This document shows positions 26,178 to 33,793 of a DNA stretch of 43,699 bases, one piece after another. Within the stretch, counting starts at the first letter, position 1, and every line of letters begins with the position of its first letter. This DNA is from Bacillota bacterium (lineage in GTDB: Bacteria; Bacillota; Clostridia; Tissierellales; Peptoniphilaceae): positions 1-43,699 of the forward strand of contig JAEZWM010000006.1 of assembly GCA_023443025.1 (NCBI GenBank), read 5' to 3'. The position numbers and the translations under genes were made by a program. The notes beneath the pieces were generated by a model. The model worked only from the letters and a program-made list of their open reading frames with translations, was not told the origin of the DNA and did not search any database.

Positions 26178-27077
26178 TCACCCCTTAAATATACTTAAAT
26201 TTAGTTTTTTAGAAAGTATCTCTAAAAACTTTACCCCACGGTAACTATTTCCAAATTCATCAAGTACCGGAGAATATACACAAATTCCATACTTACCTGG
26301 TACAACTGCCATAACCACGCCACTTACACCGGACTTTGCCGGTATGCCTACACTTGCTAAAAACTCTCCGGTTCTATTGTACATACCGCAAATTGCCATA
26401 AGCGACATTGCTTTTGAGCAGGCACCTTCACTAATCTGTTCCGCTCCATCCATTGCTATAGCCTCTGCAATGGATGCAAGAGTACTGCAACTCGTCGTAA
26501 TCGCACAAGTTTTAATATACTCTCTTAAAACACTTTCAGTATCACCATCAATAAGACCGAGATGTTTAAGATAATATGCCAGTGCCCTATTCATTGAGCA
26601 GGTTGCCATTTCAGACTCAAAAACTTCCTCATCTATCCTTATACCATCATATCCAGAGATATCTTTCATAAAATTAATAATCTCATCTGTGGTATTGTCT
26701 TTAAAAAGATTATAAAGTAGACCCACAGTTGTAATGGCACCCGCATTTACAAAAGGATTGGTTGCCTTACTACCAATAGTTCTTATATCATTAAATGCAA
26801 ATGGAGAATTCTCCATCCCAACATGATTAAAAACTACTTCCTCACCAAGTTTTTCAAGTGCCATTACAAGCGTTATTACCTTGGAAACCGATTGTATTGA
26901 GAAGATTACCTCATCTCCGGAAGAATAAATCTCCCCACTATTTTTCACCGCTGCTGAAAAATAATTAGGATTTACCCGGGCAAGTACTGGGATATAATCG
27001 GCTACATTCCCATGATTTTCGCCGTCTAAAACCTCATCCAAAGCTTCATCCAAAGCCTTTTTAATATTAATTTCCAC
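26178..27077 (-). CDS. glsA: Glutaminase
   Basis: 299 residues if read from the GTG at 27077, which has GGGAGGTG seven bases upstream; upstream in-frame ATGs lie on or before that site, so the longer 316-residue reading is less likely. The serine-dependent glutaminase fold is clear: catalytic Ser-x-x-Lys in FSIQSVSKVITLVMAL, then PFAFNDIRTIGSKATNPFVNAGAI and a Cys/Ser-rich helical domain, ending with GVMAVVPGKYGICVYSPVLDEFGNS. It hydrolyses glutamine to glutamate and ammonia. Paired with an AGCS carrier it forms a glutamine uptake and catabolism operon. Confidence 0.95.
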   Translation of the reverse strand: MEINIKKALDEALDEVLDGENHGNVADYIPVLARVNPNYFSAAVKNSGEIYSSGDEVIFSIQSVSKVITLVMALEKLGEEVVFNHVGMENSPFAFNDIRTIGSKATNPFVNAGAITTVGLLYNLFKDNTTDEIINFMKDISGYDGIRIDEEVFESEMATCSMNRALAYYLKHLGLIDGDTESVLREYIKTCAITTSCSTLASIAEAIAMDGAEQISEGACSKAMSLMAICGMYNRTGEFLASVGIPAKSGVSGVVMAVVPGKYGICVYSPVLDEFGNSYRGVKFLEILSKKLNLSIFKG

Positions 27078-27206
27078 ATTTTCACCTCCCATCATTAAAT
27101 TAACGGTCTTATTTATTATATAATACATTAAAGTAATGAGAAATACAAATCTAACTCGTCTTAATCATCTCTTGATTATAGTTTTCACATTGATTTTTAA
27201 ACTTGA

Positions 27207-27236
27207 ACATAAAAAGAACGGACAAGCCGTTCTTTT
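27207..27236 (-). terminator. Terminator of the arsR-type gene
   Basis: AAAAGAACGG pairs with CCGTTCTTTT over a five-base loop. The left A tract is the T run for minus-strand transcription. The stem begins within the stop codon of the regulator gene. Confidence 0.85.
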
Positions 27237-27540
27237 ATTTAATATCCAGTATTTTAATTAATTCTTTAACTCTATCGTCAGCAATTTTATAATTTACAAC
27301 AGTTCCGGTTTTAGTCCCTTTAACAATCCCCGTCTGCCTGAGCACTTGTAAGTGCTGTGATACTGTCGATTGAGGTAATTCCAAACAGTCCTTAATATAG
27401 TTTACATTACATGAGCCTCTACCTATCAACCCCTTAACAATGCATAGTCTAATTGGATGAGCAATCGACTTAAGCCATTCCGCTTCACTGCATAGTATTT
27501 CCTTCTCTTCCTGATTAAGTATGTTAAAAAAATCCGACAT
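27235..27540 (-). CDS. ArsR-family winged-helix repressor
   Basis: 101 residues. The helix-turn-helix CLELPQSTVSQHLQVLRQTGIVKGTKTGTVVNYKI and preceding IAHPIRLCIVKGLI are standard ArsR/SmtB. Cysteines at 17, 33, 44 and 52 are present, but neither the ArsR ELCVCDL metal site nor the C-terminal alpha-5 metal site nor a BigR-type Cys pair is evident, so the effector is unknown. The ATG at 27540 follows GGAGG. It is monocistronic. The P-type ATPase that such regulators often control lies 14 kb away. An inverted repeat just upstream is a likely operator. Confidence 0.88.
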   Translation of the reverse strand: MSDFFNILNQEEKEILCSEAEWLKSIAHPIRLCIVKGLIGRGSCNVNYIKDCLELPQSTVSQHLQVLRQTGIVKGTKTGTVVNYKIADDRVKELIKILDIK

Positions 27541-27572
27541 CCTTTCCTCCGTTTAATATTCGTCACCTTATT

Positions 27573-27594
27573 ATTATCTGAATATCCAGATAAT
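27573..27594. promoter_or_regulatory. Inverted repeat, likely ArsR-type operator
   Basis: ATTATCTG (27573-27580) and CAGATAAT (27587-27594) form perfect 8-bp arms with a six-base spacer, 33 bases before the regulator's start codon on the minus strand, where its promoter should be. AT-rich dyads of this kind are typical ArsR/SmtB operators. Confidence 0.6.
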
Positions 27595-27700
27595 ATATAA
27601 CACGTATTATTTAGTTATTATGATAATATTAATTTGTAAATATGTCAAATATAAATATTTTTAAAAGATAATTATCCATATTCATTTCTGATTTTTACTT

Positions 27701-27737
27701 TAGTGTTTTAATACACTATAGTCTGGGTATATATAAT
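27701..27737 (+). promoter_or_regulatory. Promoter of structured RNA A
   Basis: A TATAAT at 27732-27737 is preceded by GGGTATA; the upstream TAGTGTTT stretch resembles the sequence upstream of RNA B (TTGTGTTT). The -35 match is weak but the two promoter regions look homologous to each other. Confidence 0.55.
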
Positions 27738-27739
27738 TT

Positions 27740-28109
27740 ACAGAGATATACTCTGTAGCAATTGTATCTACACCAAAAGTTTTTTGTTACAATAACTAGT
27801 TTAAATACTAGAATTACCAAAAAGTTTTGTAGAGTAAGAATTTAAAACGATGTCAATCGTTTTAAGTCTTGAAATACAAATAGTATTATTTTTAGACAAC
27901 ACACTCCTAATTTTTATGTTATTTGCCAAGCAAGGATATGTAAAGAGATCAAATTATAGTTTAGAGATATAATTTAAAATATACATCTAAACTTAAATTG
28001 AAAGGATGATTAAAAATAGTGATAGAATTTGCATCACAAATCTGGTGTAGAGAATACAAATTGCGGTAAGAAGTCGATTAAATCATACATTTTTCGACTT
28101 CTTATTTTA
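27740..28109 (+). ncRNA. Putative structured RNA A (about 370 nt)
   Basis: No usable reading frame exists. The proposed transcript starts about 27740 and contains a 7-bp hairpin TACAGAG/CTCTGTA (27739-27757), TAGCA and TACAC boxes (27756 and 27769), a long hairpin around ACTAGT/ACTAG (27780-27820), a 10-bp hairpin TTAAAACGAT/ATCGTTTTAA (27842-27865), AGTTTAGA/TCTAAACT (27958-27993), then a 3' module: GAAAGGATGAT, hairpin GTGAT-9 nt-ATCAC, GTGTA, GGTAAGAAGTC, ending in an 11-bp terminator TAAGAAGTCGA/TCGACTTCTTA followed by T's. The 5' and 3' modules recur in RNA B. Family unknown. Two separate RNAs or processing from one transcript are both possible. Confidence 0.6.
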
Positions 28110-28140
28110 TTATTAAATTTATTTGAAATATTTTTAAAAT

Positions 28141-28172
28141 TTGTGTTTAGAACTTTTTATCCGGGGTATAAT
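28141..28172 (+). promoter_or_regulatory. Promoter of structured RNA B
   Basis: A TATAAT lies at 28167-28172 after GGGG, with a TTGTGTTT-like upstream stretch shared with the RNA A promoter. The -35 is not consensus. Predicted start near 28179. Confidence 0.55.
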
Positions 28173-28178
28173 ATTATT

Positions 28179-28999
28179 ACCAGAGGATGAAGTATTTTCT
28201 TCTGTAGCATCTTGAAAATTACACTAAGGATTTTATAAGAATCTATGACTCCCGAATATGCTTAACAGATATAGGATAGTAGAGGATGATAAAATCAAAC
28301 CTTCTTATAAATAGAAAAGATAAATCCGGTATATTAGAAGTAATATATGTAAGATAAGTATTATAGTAATAATAGGACCAGAGAGTCTGTAAAGTATTAC
28401 AAAATAATACTATTCAACTTTATATTATAAATAATAGAAGGATTAAAAATCTTATCATTACAAATTTATAAGAGATATTTCAAAATTAGATACAAAATGA
28501 AGTAAAGTTTTAAAAAGTTGTAATTTGAAATGCAAAGACAATGTAAATTGTCAAATGTCCAAGTTTTACAGAGATATAGACCGATAGTTACGAGATATCA
28601 AATAGCAACACCAGAAATCACAAGACATTGGTCGCAAATGTAAGTAATATCAGTAAAACAATATAATGGACGATAGCCTCACAAAAAAAGAGAATCAAAT
28701 CAATATTGGAAGTAGTAAAAGAAAAAGAAGATTTTTAAAGATTCAAGATTTTAGTATTAAAGATTTAGAATTAAACTTAAAGAATTTAGTTAGAAAGATT
28801 TAAGATTAAGATTTGGTAGTTTAAAATGATTTAGATTTTCTTTATAAGTCTACAAGATTCATGAAAATGTGAAGCTAAAAAAGAAAGGATGATCCAAAGA
28901 GTGATGGAGCCAAAATCACAAGGACAGTGTAATATTTCAAGTATGTGGTAAGAAGTCATTTTCGAAATTATCAAAAGTGAAAATGACTTCTTATTTTTT
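28179..28999 (+). ncRNA. Putative large structured RNA B (about 820 nt), paralogue of RNA A
   Basis: No coding frame. It begins with CAGAGGA/TCTTCTG (28181-28204), a stem at the same place as in RNA A but with different pairs, followed by the same TAGCA and TACAC boxes (28205, 28220). Inside are AGTATTA/TAATACT (28393-28411) and GACAAT-GTAA-ATTGTC (28537-28552), a GNRA-capped stem. A purine-rich stretch of AAGATT-like repeats (about 28725-28820) is probably unpaired. The 3' module matches RNA A without gaps over the spacing: GAAAGGATGAT, GTGAT-9 nt-ATCAC, then 29 nt to TAAGAAGTC. It ends with a 15-bp perfect terminator (28949-28963 with 28979-28993) and six T's. Size and ornate layout recall ROOL, GOLLD or OLE RNAs, but identity is untested. 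Confidence 0.6.
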
Positions 29000-29099
29000 G
29001 TCTTTATTTATAAACTTCAAAGACTTTTATATAGTATGTGATACAATAATTATATAGACATTATTTACCCAGAACCTATAAATCACAGGAGGTTTGGAT

Positions 29100-29543
29100 A
29101 TGAAATACTTAAAAGCATTTGGTATATTTGTTGTTTGCGTTATTGTTATCATGGTTTTAAGAACAACCATATTTAAAACGGTTGCTAAACCATCAGAGGC
29201 TATGAACCATATTGCGAGATATTGGGAGCTTCAAATGCCCTCCGGGGATGTTGAATTGCAGGAAATAAAAGAAAGTGACGAGAATTATAGATACACAATA
29301 CTTAAAGTTGCCAAAGATGCAAAACTAAAGGATCTGGACCACTTAGGATTCAGAAACGAAATCGATGATGAATCACAGAAAATTATAGACAGCGTATATG
29401 ACGCCTTAGATATTCCTGATGATAAAAAATTTGTACCGGAAGGTGACTTGGGTATAAAAAAAGTAGTAAAAGATGAAGATATTCTAGTAATTCTTACAAA
29501 TAAATCGATCCCTAAATATTATTTCTTTGAATATGCTAAATAA
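29100..29543 (+). CDS. Hypothetical protein with N-terminal membrane anchor
   Basis: 147 residues from ATG 29100, which has AGGAGG seven bases upstream; an in-frame TTG two codons earlier is less likely. One membrane helix at about residues 4-22 is followed by a soluble, charged domain of about 120 residues (WELQMPSGDVELQEIKES ... KYYFFEYAK) with no recognised family and no Cys outside the helix. It probably faces outward. It is monocistronic, just downstream of the large RNA B terminator, which is the only notable thing about its setting. Function unknown. Confidence 0.7.
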   Translation: MKYLKAFGIFVVCVIVIMVLRTTIFKTVAKPSEAMNHIARYWELQMPSGDVELQEIKESDENYRYTILKVAKDAKLKDLDHLGFRNEIDDESQKIIDSVYDALDIPDDKKFVPEGDLGIKKVVKDEDILVILTNKSIPKYYFFEYAK

Positions 29544-29695
29544 GCTTGATATACTGTTTTAAATTAATAAAAGAATTAACATCCTAAGAATAACATTCAA
29601 TATTTCAGAAAACATTTCGTTAATTTTGATTACATCTTTATATATTTGGGTAACTAATTAATAGCAACAAATATTAAAAAGATTGGAGATTTATC

Positions 29696-29908
29696 ATGAA
29701 TAAAAATATTATCGAAGGTAACTGGGAAATTATTAAAGGAAAAATTGAGAGCGAATGGGGAAAACTTGTAGAAGACCCTACTAAAGAAGCAATGGGAGAT
29801 ATGAAACAACTAAAAGGCCATCTTCAAAAGCAGTATGGCTGGACAGAAGAAAAAGCTGAAGAAGAATATAAGAAGTTCGAAAAAATGTACGAAGATATGG
29901 ATAAGTAA
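29696..29908 (+). CDS. CsbD-family stress protein
   Basis: 70 residues, the usual CsbD length. The pattern NIIEGNWEIIKGKIESEWGKL then DMKQLKGHLQKQYGWTEEKAEEEYKKF is the CsbD-like domain (short amphipathic helices, highly charged). In Bacillus csbD is part of the sigma-B general stress response; its molecular role is unknown. The ATG at 29696 follows TTGGAG. It is a single gene bounded by a strong terminator. Confidence 0.88.
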   Translation: MNKNIIEGNWEIIKGKIESEWGKLVEDPTKEAMGDMKQLKGHLQKQYGWTEEKAEEEYKKFEKMYEDMDK

Positions 29909-29920
29909 AAATATTAATAA

Positions 29921-29955
29921 GGTAGGAAGTGGATTCAATCCACACCTACCTTTTT
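29921..29955 (+). terminator. Terminator of the csbD-like gene
   Basis: GGTAGG/CCTACC and GTGGAT/ATCCAC form a long stem with one internal mismatch, followed by five T's. Confidence 0.9.
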
Positions 29956-30063
29956 CATTTTAAGGGCATATTAAATAAATCCATTAAGTTACTCGGTTAG
30001 CAATAGCTATAAATCATACTTTAAATACATGATAATTACGATTAACACACTCATCACATCTAT

Positions 30064-31635
30064 CTAAATAGATATAACTTCATCAAATGCACTACTTTCA
30101 AATGCCGCCTCATCGTGAGAAATCATAATTACAGTCGGTTTTAATGAAGTGATATACTCTATAATTTCCGTCGCAGTATCCGGATCAAGTCCGGCGGTTG
30201 GTTCATCGACTATAAGCACGTTTGGAAATTCAACCAATGCCCTACCTAGAGATATCCTTGCTTTCTGTCCTCCGGAAACTCCGGATTCATCATCTATAGT
30301 ACTGTGAATATCCAAGCTCTGGAGTTTCATCTTAGAGATTATATCTTGAATCTTCTCCTTTGAACTATCCCTATAAAAGTCTATATTATTCCAAATAGAA
30401 TCCTTAAATACATAGGACTGTTGTTCTACATAAGTGACGATTCTGTTTAAATCACCTAGATTAAGTGTACTTATAACTTTGTCGTTTACCTTAACACTGC
30501 CTTTTGTAGGTTCCAGTTCTCCTGAGAGTATCTTGGCAAGAGTAGTTTTTCCGGAACCACTTTCACCTCTGATCAAATACTTCTTACCATTTTCAAAAAC
30601 ATGGTTAAATCCATTAAACAGCACCTCGTCAGAACCCGGGTATGCGAAAGAAATGTTTTGTGCAATAAGAGGTTCAGTTGCTATTTGACTAGGTAATACT
30701 TTTTTATCATTAACTTCCATGTTTGAAAACTTTACAAATTCATCCATAACAGGTTTAGTACTGTTGATGGCATTTCTATAAGCAGAAATCTCCGCAATCG
30801 GCATCACAATGTTATTCATAAGGTTAACTACCCCAACTATCGTACCCACTTCAATAGTCCCACTAAGAGCCTGCATGCCTCCTACAAGTATGATTCCTAT
30901 GATCATAGATATTGCAGATGCATTGGTAATCATAGTCGCTGCGAAGTTAATCAGTCTTGATTTATATCTCTTGTCTTCATATAAACTATTTTCAGCTTTA
31001 TGCTTATCATTAAAGGAATCAAAAGCATCGTACTTTACAACTTCGAGTCTTCCTTTAAGAGTATCCGTTACAAAACTCAAATATCTCTGCCCGCCCTTTG
31101 CAAACTCTCCGGCTGCAGCTTGAACTTTGTTCTTAAAAAGATTAGGAACACTAAGCGGTATCAACGAAACTACCAGAGCTGCTACATACATCTGAGGACT
31201 AAGAGCAATAATAGCAATCGATGAAAATAAAAACACCATTATCCTATTTATGATAATCCACTTACTATAAAGATTGTCCTGATAAAGCTGGTCAATCTTA
31301 GTAGAGAAGTTTGAGATATCAGTACCCTCGCCTCTTTTGTTGTACATCTCACTTCTAAAAGCATCATCCTTAAGTACAGCAATTTTTTGACCTATGTATC
31401 TAAAGACAAAATGCTTTTCAATTATCGGTGCAATCGCCTGCCCCGCAAGAAGAATAACCATTATCAGCAAGTACCTATAAAATAAACTCGCATTTCCATC
31501 GCCCAAGGTGTTGAACATCTGAGCCATAACCCAACCAAAAAGAGCAGCACATGCCGCACCAATGACAATAAATATAAATGCACCAACAGCGAGCCCCTTG
31601 GTGTTTTTTCTCTCCAAAACTGCACATCCTTTCAT
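30064..31635 (-). CDS. ABC transporter half-molecule (type I exporter fold)
   Basis: 523 residues: six predicted membrane helices (about 10-300) fused to an ATPase domain (about 315-520) with Walker A GESGSGKTT, signature VSGGQKARISLGRAL and Walker B VLIVDEPTAGLD, the pattern of a homodimeric exporter or one half of a heterodimer. No second half is adjacent. The start is uncertain: ATG 31635 lacks a clear ribosome binding site, while TTG 31617 (giving LERKNTKG) lies behind AAAGGA. Substrate unknown; peptide or drug export is typical. The D-loop and switch His (MISHDEAAFE) are intact, so it should be active. Confidence 0.85.
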   Translation of the reverse strand: MKGCAVLERKNTKGLAVGAFIFIVIGAACAALFGWVMAQMFNTLGDGNASLFYRYLLIMVILLAGQAIAPIIEKHFVFRYIGQKIAVLKDDAFRSEMYNKRGEGTDISNFSTKIDQLYQDNLYSKWIIINRIMVFLFSSIAIIALSPQMYVAALVVSLIPLSVPNLFKNKVQAAAGEFAKGGQRYLSFVTDTLKGRLEVVKYDAFDSFNDKHKAENSLYEDKRYKSRLINFAATMITNASAISMIIGIILVGGMQALSGTIEVGTIVGVVNLMNNIVMPIAEISAYRNAINSTKPVMDEFVKFSNMEVNDKKVLPSQIATEPLIAQNISFAYPGSDEVLFNGFNHVFENGKKYLIRGESGSGKTTLAKILSGELEPTKGSVKVNDKVISTLNLGDLNRIVTYVEQQSYVFKDSIWNNIDFYRDSSKEKIQDIISKMKLQSLDIHSTIDDESGVSGGQKARISLGRALVEFPNVLIVDEPTAGLDPDTATEIIEYITSLKPTVIMISHDEAAFESSAFDEVISI

Positions 31636-31927
31636 TTGTTCTTACATATAAGCATATCCTACATTCAAGTATTCTGCAAAAACTTTATCATTTTTAATCC
31701 TTTTATTGTATTCGTACCTAATCTGGAATAACAAGTTTAAAAATATCTTGTTAAGCAATATTCTTAATAAATTTTAGGAATGAACACCAATCTTTAATCA
31801 CATTAAACCTTTATACCCTCAGTAATGTACAATTCCTAGACATTAAAAAAGAGCTTTTACCCAGCTCTTTTTTAATGGTCGTTAATCCTTTAATCTAAAC
31901 ACCAAAACTTTTTATGCTATTTTAGCA
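31636..31927. other. Intergenic stretch of about 290 bases
   Basis: No gene was found. It holds a terminator near 31842-31876 and otherwise AT-rich sequence with no clear motif. Confidence 0.6.
31842..31876. terminator. Bidirectional terminator at the end of the ABC sugar operon
   Basis: ATTAAAAAAGAGCT pairs with AGCTCTTTTTTAAT, a 14-bp stem with a seven-base loop, usable in both directions. Confidence 0.85.
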
Positions 31928-32305
31928 TTAATACTTTAATAACCCCAGTACCAGACACAATAGCGATGCAATCATCGCAATGTGAAAGTGCAAACCCGTT
32001 CTTGTGTACAGTATATTTGGTGAATCTACATAGTACTTTATGTCTCTTGTATCCCCGATTTCTGCATTTAATGGCAGTTTAAGTGAATTTTTAGATGTAT
32101 ATCTTCTCCCGCCAACTTCGTACTCAAAGGTTGCAAGCTTTGTATTTAACTGCATATTTTTGGGAAGTACATAGTCTATTTCTACGATTTCTCCTTCTGC
32201 TTCAGCTACCTTGTTTCTATCCATGTAAATGAGTAGTGCAGTGCGTATTGCATATACAAATGTAATGGCAGAGAATATAAATAATAGTATGTTTTCCGAT
32301 TTCAT
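31928..32305 (-). CDS. DUF3592-like membrane protein
   Basis: 125 residues: an N-terminal helix (about 5-25), a soluble middle with FEYEVGGRRYTSKNSLKLP and a GDTRDIKYYVDSPN stretch, and a C-terminal helix (about 103-122). The helix-beta-helix layout and the VGGRRY...Y(V/D)P-type pattern fit DUF3592, a family of unknown role. It overlaps the preceding small membrane gene by four bases and is the last gene of the minus-strand cluster. A link to the sugar transporter is not evident. Confidence 0.65.
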   Translation of the reverse strand: MKSENILLFIFSAITFVYAIRTALLIYMDRNKVAEAEGEIVEIDYVLPKNMQLNTKLATFEYEVGGRRYTSKNSLKLPLNAEIGDTRDIKYYVDSPNILYTRTGLHFHIAMIASLLCLVLGLLKY

Positions 32306-32616
32306 ATATCCTCCCTGGTTTTCTGTTTTTCTTTGGCTTTTAGTCCTGTTCGTCTTTTTATGGCTCTTTTTATAAGCATCTGTGCCATTATAATAAATCC
32401 CAGTAAGGTATTCGCCATAATAGTTACAGGCGTTACTCTTGCTACATCTCTATAGTCAACATCGAAAACGAGTGCAAAAAATGATATAAGAACTATGATG
32501 AGGTTTGATACGCCAAGATATATGGCTGCATCCGCAATTATTCTCATCCTTTCCCTGAGTAGGATGCCTATAATTATGAGAGTTACAAATACTCCTATCG
32601 CTACTAAAAATAACAT
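32302..32616 (-). CDS. Hypothetical small membrane protein
   Basis: 104 residues with three predicted helices and a basic C-terminal tail (RRTGLKAKEKQKTRED). No family recognised. GGAGG at about 32620-32626 on the minus strand suits the ATG at 32616 (five-base spacing); ATG 32619 is an alternative. The stop overlaps the next gene's start by four bases, so the two small membrane proteins are co-translated. It follows the ABC ATPase gene by 46 bases. Confidence 0.6.
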   Translation of the reverse strand: MLFLVAIGVFVTLIIIGILLRERMRIIADAAIYLGVSNLIIVLISFFALVFDVDYRDVARVTPVTIMANTLLGFIIMAQMLIKRAIKRRTGLKAKEKQKTREDI

Positions 32617-32662
32617 CATTTCCTCCAAATCGTGATTTAATTGATGTTATTATCAAGTAAAT

Positions 32663-33748
32663 CTAGTTTATTCTTTCGCCTGTTTTTGCGTCGAAGAAAT
32701 GAAGTGCTTCCGTGTCGAATCCAAAATTATGGGTCTCGCCAACCGGATATTCGAAATGTCCCGGCATAGAAACTACCATTTCTTGACCGTCTTCTAATTT
32801 AGTGTACAGTAGTTTTTCTTTACCCAGCATTTCCACCACATCGACTACTGCAGAAAAACCGTTGGCTTCATGTTTTCCACTTAGGAATCTCTCGCCCCTA
32901 ATACCGACTTTAACCGGTTCTCCTTCAAACTTTTTAAGGGCAGCCTTGTCTTCATCGTTTGGAACAATATGAATTAGCTTGGAATTCGAAACAAAATCTC
33001 CACCACTTACAATTCCTTCTATAAAGTTCATCGTTGGTGATCCAATAAAGGATGCTACGAACTCGTTTTGTGGATAGTTATAGAACTCTTCGGGAGTTCC
33101 AACTTGTTGAATTTTCCCCTTATCCAGCAGTATGATTTTATCTGCCATGGTCATCGCTTCGGTTTGGTCATGTGTTACGTAAATTGAGGTCGTTTCAAGC
33201 GCTTTGTGAAGTCTGACGAGTTCAACCCTCATATGCTCTCTAAGTTTTGCATCTAGGTTTGACAGCGGTTCGTCCATAAGGAAAACTTTAGGTTTTCTTA
33301 CCATAGCTCTTCCAAGTGCCACCCTCTGCCTCTGACCTCCTGAGATGTCCGATGGTCTTGAGTAAAGATAGTCTGTGATCTGAAGGATTTCTGCTGCTTC
33401 AAGCACTCTTTGGTGGATGATATCCTTGCTCTCATTTTTCATCTTTAAGGAAAACGCCATATTGTCGTATACCGTCATATGCGGATAAAGTGCATACGAC
33501 TGGAATACCATGGCGATATCCCTGTCCTTTGGCTCTATATTATTCATTACCTTGTCATCGAAGAGTAGTTCTCCCTCCGTTATCGAGTTGAGTCCGGCTA
33601 TCATTCTAAGGAGTGTTGATTTTCCACATCCGGATGGTCCAAGAATAGTGCAAAATTCTCGGTCTTCAATGACTAAATCTATATTTCTGATAGTAAAGTT
33701 TTCTCTACCTTCGTATTTTTTCCCTATATTATTAAGAGTTACTTTCAT
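32663..33748 (-). CDS. Sugar ABC transporter ATPase, MalK/MsmK type
   Basis: 361 residues. Walker A GPSGCGKST, Q-loop, signature ISGGQRQRVALGRAMV and Walker B VFLMDEPLSNLDAKLR are complete, and the C-terminal ~120 residues form the TOBE/regulatory domain (VKVGIRGERF). It powers import of maltose-type oligosaccharides with the MalF and MalG proteins encoded just upstream. Located in the cytoplasm, bound to the membrane permeases. Confidence 0.92.
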   Translation of the reverse strand: MKVTLNNIGKKYEGRENFTIRNIDLVIEDREFCTILGPSGCGKSTLLRMIAGLNSITEGELLFDDKVMNNIEPKDRDIAMVFQSYALYPHMTVYDNMAFSLKMKNESKDIIHQRVLEAAEILQITDYLYSRPSDISGGQRQRVALGRAMVRKPKVFLMDEPLSNLDAKLREHMRVELVRLHKALETTSIYVTHDQTEAMTMADKIILLDKGKIQQVGTPEEFYNYPQNEFVASFIGSPTMNFIEGIVSGGDFVSNSKLIHIVPNDEDKAALKKFEGEPVKVGIRGERFLSGKHEANGFSAVVDVVEMLGKEKLLYTKLEDGQEMVVSMPGHFEYPVGETHNFGFDTEALHFFDAKTGERIN

Positions 33749-33793
33749 ATACTTTCCCTCCTTGCTGTTATTTTCAATATTGAAAATAGCATC

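Noticed and set aside
27541..29093. Replication origin suggested by AT-rich, gene-free DNA with TTATCCATA at about 27673
   Set aside because: Only one DnaA-box-like word was seen, no dnaA, dnaN or parA genes flank it, and promoters plus terminators fit RNA genes better.
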